A stretch of 64,000 bases of DNA. Source: Nocardioides nitrophenolicus. Lineage in GTDB: Bacteria; Actinomycetota; Actinomycetes; Propionibacteriales; Nocardioidaceae. The DNA lies in NCBI RefSeq assembly GCF_016907515.1, contig NZ_JAFBBY010000001.1, positions 1,550,001 to 1,614,000 of the forward strand. The letters are read 5' to 3'. The notes below the pieces were generated by a model, which saw nothing but the letters and a program-made list of their open reading frames with translations, searched no databases and was not told the origin of the DNA. The position numbers and the translations under genes are program-made. Positions within the stretch are counted from its first letter, which is position 1; the number at the start of each line of letters is the position of its first letter. Shown piece by piece: positions 61,907 to 64,000 of this stretch.

Positions 61907-62380
61907 ATGCGCATGCACCCCAGCGGAGACAACTCGACCGGCGTCCGGGTCCCGGTGCTGGTGCAGCAGCTGTCCTACGAGCTCACCCGGTTCTCCCACC
62001 TGTTCGCCCACCACCACGGCCTGCACGCCACCGACGTCGACGCGCTCGCCCACCTCCACCAGGCGGCACTGCGCGGCGAGCAGATGACCCCGAGTCGACT
62101 GGCCGCGTCGATCGAGCTGAGCGCCCCCGCGACCACCGCCCTGTTGCGCCGGCTCGCGGCGAGCGGGCATGTGGAGCGCACGCCCCACCCCGACGACGGC
62201 CGGCGCCAGGTGCTCACCCTCACCGACACCGCCCGCCAGGTCGCCGGCTCCTTCTTCGGCCCGCTGGCCCAGGCGCTGCGCGCCTCACTGCGCGACCTCG
62301 ACGACGCCGAGGTCGCCGTCGTCGAGCGCTGGCTGGCGAGCGCCACCGAGCAGGCTCGCGAGCTCGCCGACCGCACCTGA
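61907..62380 (+). CDS. MarR-family transcriptional regulator
   Basis: A 157-residue winged-helix protein: MTPSRLAASIELSAPATTALLRRLAASGHVERTPHPDDGRRQVLTL spans the recognition helix and wing (broken by short linkers). It is divergent from the MMPL pump, the common arrangement of a MarR repressor controlling efflux. No ribosome binding site is possible given the spacing, so the message is probably leaderless. The effector is unknown. Confidence 0.87.
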   Translation: MRMHPSGDNSTGVRVPVLVQQLSYELTRFSHLFAHHHGLHATDVDALAHLHQAALRGEQMTPSRLAASIELSAPATTALLRRLAASGHVERTPHPDDGRRQVLTLTDTARQVAGSFFGPLAQALRASLRDLDDAEVAVVERWLASATEQARELADRT

Positions 62381-62394
62381 CCTCAGCCTGGAGC

Positions 62395-64000
62395 TCAGGC
62401 GGGCCACCACGCGGGACGCCGGAACAGCGCCTCGGTGTACGGCGCCGGGTGCACGATCCGCTGCCGGTTGTCCTGGATCTGGAAGACCAGGTGTGCCATG
62501 CCGATCGAGGGGTCGGGCGTGGCGAGCGGGTAGGCCAGCGCCGACTGACCGGCGTTGGCGAAGCTGTAGGCGCCGTTGACGCCGCGGTGCACGCCCTGGC
62601 GCAGCGACTCGATCACCGAGGCGAAGTCGCGCGGGGAGTCGGCGCGGGACCAGGCCGAGGCGAGGATCCGCACGCGGTCGTAGGCGATGCCGGCGTGCGA
62701 GCGGCCGGGGCTGACCGCCCAGGCGTCGCGATAGCGCCGGGTGAACCGCCGGGCCACCTCGTCGGAGTAGGTGCCGGTCGTGGTCGCCCAGAGCAGTCCC
62801 TCGGCGGCCGGGCCGAGGTCCATCCGGAAGCGCGGGATCGACGGCGCGTACAGCGCGTAGAGCACCGTCGGCGCCGGGTCGGCCTGGAAGGCGCGCACGA
62901 ACTGCGCCGCCTCGTCCTCGAAGTAGGTCCCGATCAGCACCGCCGCCGGCGCGCGCCGCGCCACCAGCCGGCCGTGCTCGCGCCAGGCCTCGTCGCCGAC
63001 GACGTCGTCGGCGAGGTAGTCGATCTGCCAGCCGTCGCGCTCGGCCCGGGCGATGGCGACCTCGAGCCCGAGGTCGCCGAGCTTCCACCGGCCGCGGACG
63101 ACGGCCAGCGAGCGCGAGTGGGGCGAGAGCTGGCCGGAGTCGCGCAGGAAGGTCATCGCGTTGACGAAGCCGGGCCCGTAGTTGGTGTCGCTCGGACAGA
63201 TCTGGAAGACGTTGCCGTAGCGGCCCGGGTTGTCCTCGACCATCCGCACCATCGAGTCGAGGGTCGCGGCGTGCAGGTACGGCGCCTGGTGCTCGGCCGC
63301 GATCTCGTGGGCCACCAACTGGTCGTCGAGATAGCCCGACACCATGGCGTCGACGTCGAGGCCCGCGAGCTCGTCGAAGGCCCGGCTCACCGAGTCCGAG
63401 CTCTTGATGTCGAGGTCGACGTTGACCAGCTTGACCGGGCGGCCGCTGATCCCTCCGTGGGCGTTGATCTCGTCGATGGCGAGCTGGCTGGCGCGGACCA
63501 TCTCCTGGCCGTCCTCGGCGATCGCCCCGGTGGTCGGGAAGGCGCTGCCGAGCAGGATCGGCCGGCGTACCGACCGCCTCCCGCTGCGCGGCGGGGGCGG
63601 CGGCCGGAGTCCGCGCGGCGTCGGCGGCACTTCCTCCTCGGGACTGCTCAGCTTGCCGATGAGCAGCCGCTCGAAGCCCTCGGGCCCGCCGGGCACGGGC
63701 AGCACCAGCAGGCTCTCCTCGACCGCGACCGCGGCGGCGCCGGCCCGGGAGGAGACCTCGAGCTTGGCGAGCACCCGCTCGACGTGGGTGGAGATGGTGC
63801 GCACGCTGGTCCACAGTCGCGCCGCGATCTGGGCGTTGCTGAGCCCGCCGACCAGGAGGGTGAGCACGTCGAGCTCGCGCTGGGTGATCTGGTGGGGTAC
63901 GACGGCGTCGTCGAGCCAGGACAGCGAGGTCCGCGACTCGTGGCCGGGCGAGCGCACCGTCGCGAACAGCACCCGGTTGTCGTCGTCGCGCCAGTAGAAG
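62395..64000 (-). CDS. LuxR-type HTH fused to a periplasmic-binding-type domain (5' end outside window)
   Basis: At least 534 residues are visible, and the frame stays open to the right edge (FYWRDDDNRVLFATV), so the true start lies beyond the window; the GTG at 63972 is a less likely internal start. A LuxR/NarL helix-turn-helix follows (ITQRELDVLTLLVGGLSN, then IAARLWTSVRTISTHVERV). After a proline-rich linker comes a type I periplasmic-binding fold like branched-chain amino acid receptors (ILLGSAFPTTGAIAEDG to the C-terminus). No membrane helix separates them, so it appears cytoplasmic: a one-component sensor-regulator. Confidence 0.75.
   Translation of the reverse strand, partial: FYWRDDDNRVLFATVRSPGHESRTSLSWLDDAVVPHQITQRELDVLTLLVGGLSNAQIAARLWTSVRTISTHVERVLAKLEVSSRAGAAAVAVEESLLVLPVPGGPEGFERLLIGKLSSPEEEVPPTPRGLRPPPPPRSGRRSVRRPILLGSAFPTTGAIAEDGQEMVRASQLAIDEINAHGGISGRPVKLVNVDLDIKSSDSVSRAFDELAGLDVDAMVSGYLDDQLVAHEIAAEHQAPYLHAATLDSMVRMVEDNPGRYGNVFQICPSDTNYGPGFVNAMTFLRDSGQLSPHSRSLAVVRGRWKLGDLGLEVAIARAERDGWQIDYLADDVVGDEAWREHGRLVARRAPAAVLIGTYFEDEAAQFVRAFQADPAPTVLYALYAPSIPRFRMDLGPAAEGLLWATTTGTYSDEVARRFTRRYRDAWAVSPGRSHAGIAYDRVRILASAWSRADSPRDFASVIESLRQGVHRGVNGAYSFANAGQSALAYPLATPDPSIGMAHLVFQIQDNRQRIVHPAPYTEALFRRPAWWPA

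Overview
The window is a piece of a high-GC actinobacterial chromosome, most likely Nocardioidaceae (Nocardioides-like). This rests on strong G/C bias at third codon positions, frequent GTG starts, a mycothiol synthase (mshD), a GlnR-type regulator, a MutT1-type Nudix/phosphatase fusion and PHO boxes of the Streptomyces type. Genus-level placement is inference. Gene density is high, and many neighbours overlap by the 4-base ATGA/GTGA arrangement.

Region 1 (0-22.6 kb) is a surface-glycan or exopolysaccharide locus. It holds sugar-nucleotide enzymes (GDP-mannose 4,6-dehydratase, a second GMD-like enzyme, a GDP-mannose 3,5-epimerase homologue and a CDP-glucose-4,6-dehydratase-like enzyme), three glycosyltransferases, an initiating sugar-phosphate transferase, a Wzx-type flippase, an O-antigen ligase/polymerase, several methyltransferases, an SGNH esterase and a hexapeptide acyltransferase. 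Embedded at its left end are a free-standing acyl carrier protein, a FabG-like reductase, a condensation-domain acyltransferase and an AMP-forming acyl ligase, which suggests an acyl group is made and attached to the exported glycan. A hipBA toxin-antitoxin pair with a palindromic operator sits between these pieces.

Region 2 (22.6-31.7 kb) carries a MoaD-like protein, glnR, an FMN-dependent glutamate-synthase-like enzyme, mshD, and two adjacent genes of an uncharacterised membrane family. The first is a 1,194-residue coiled-coil protein. A third relative lies at 52 kb, and all three share two membrane segments and a C-terminal domain of about 77 residues.

Region 3 (31.7-41.6 kb) is a phosphate/polyphosphate island. 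It contains ppk behind a PHO box, a DUF47-Pit low-affinity transporter pair, and pstSCAB behind a second PHO box, followed by a regulator with a degenerate receiver domain and then mutT1.

Region 4 (41.6-51.4 kb) holds cspA with a clear terminator, a ketone-catabolism module (SDR, Baeyer-Villiger monooxygenase, esterase), and a divergent MerR-DICT / sigma-2-like / FAD oxidoreductase / NmrA-like / CPBP cluster resembling light-response loci.

Region 5 (51.4-64 kb) has tRNAs (Lys, Asp, Glu, Phe), a Fur/Zur regulator, NDH-2, an RsbW-like ATPase behind a SigB/SigF-type promoter, a pair of fluoride channels, an old-yellow-enzyme homologue, a MarR/MMPL efflux pair and a LuxR-HTH/periplasmic-binding-domain fusion running off the right edge.

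Five gaps between convergent genes contain unrelated palindromic or repeated DNA: a nested palindrome of about 240 bp, two near-identical 118-bp elements with terminal inverted repeats, and three smaller repeat families. No CRISPR array, prophage, transposase or rRNA was seen.
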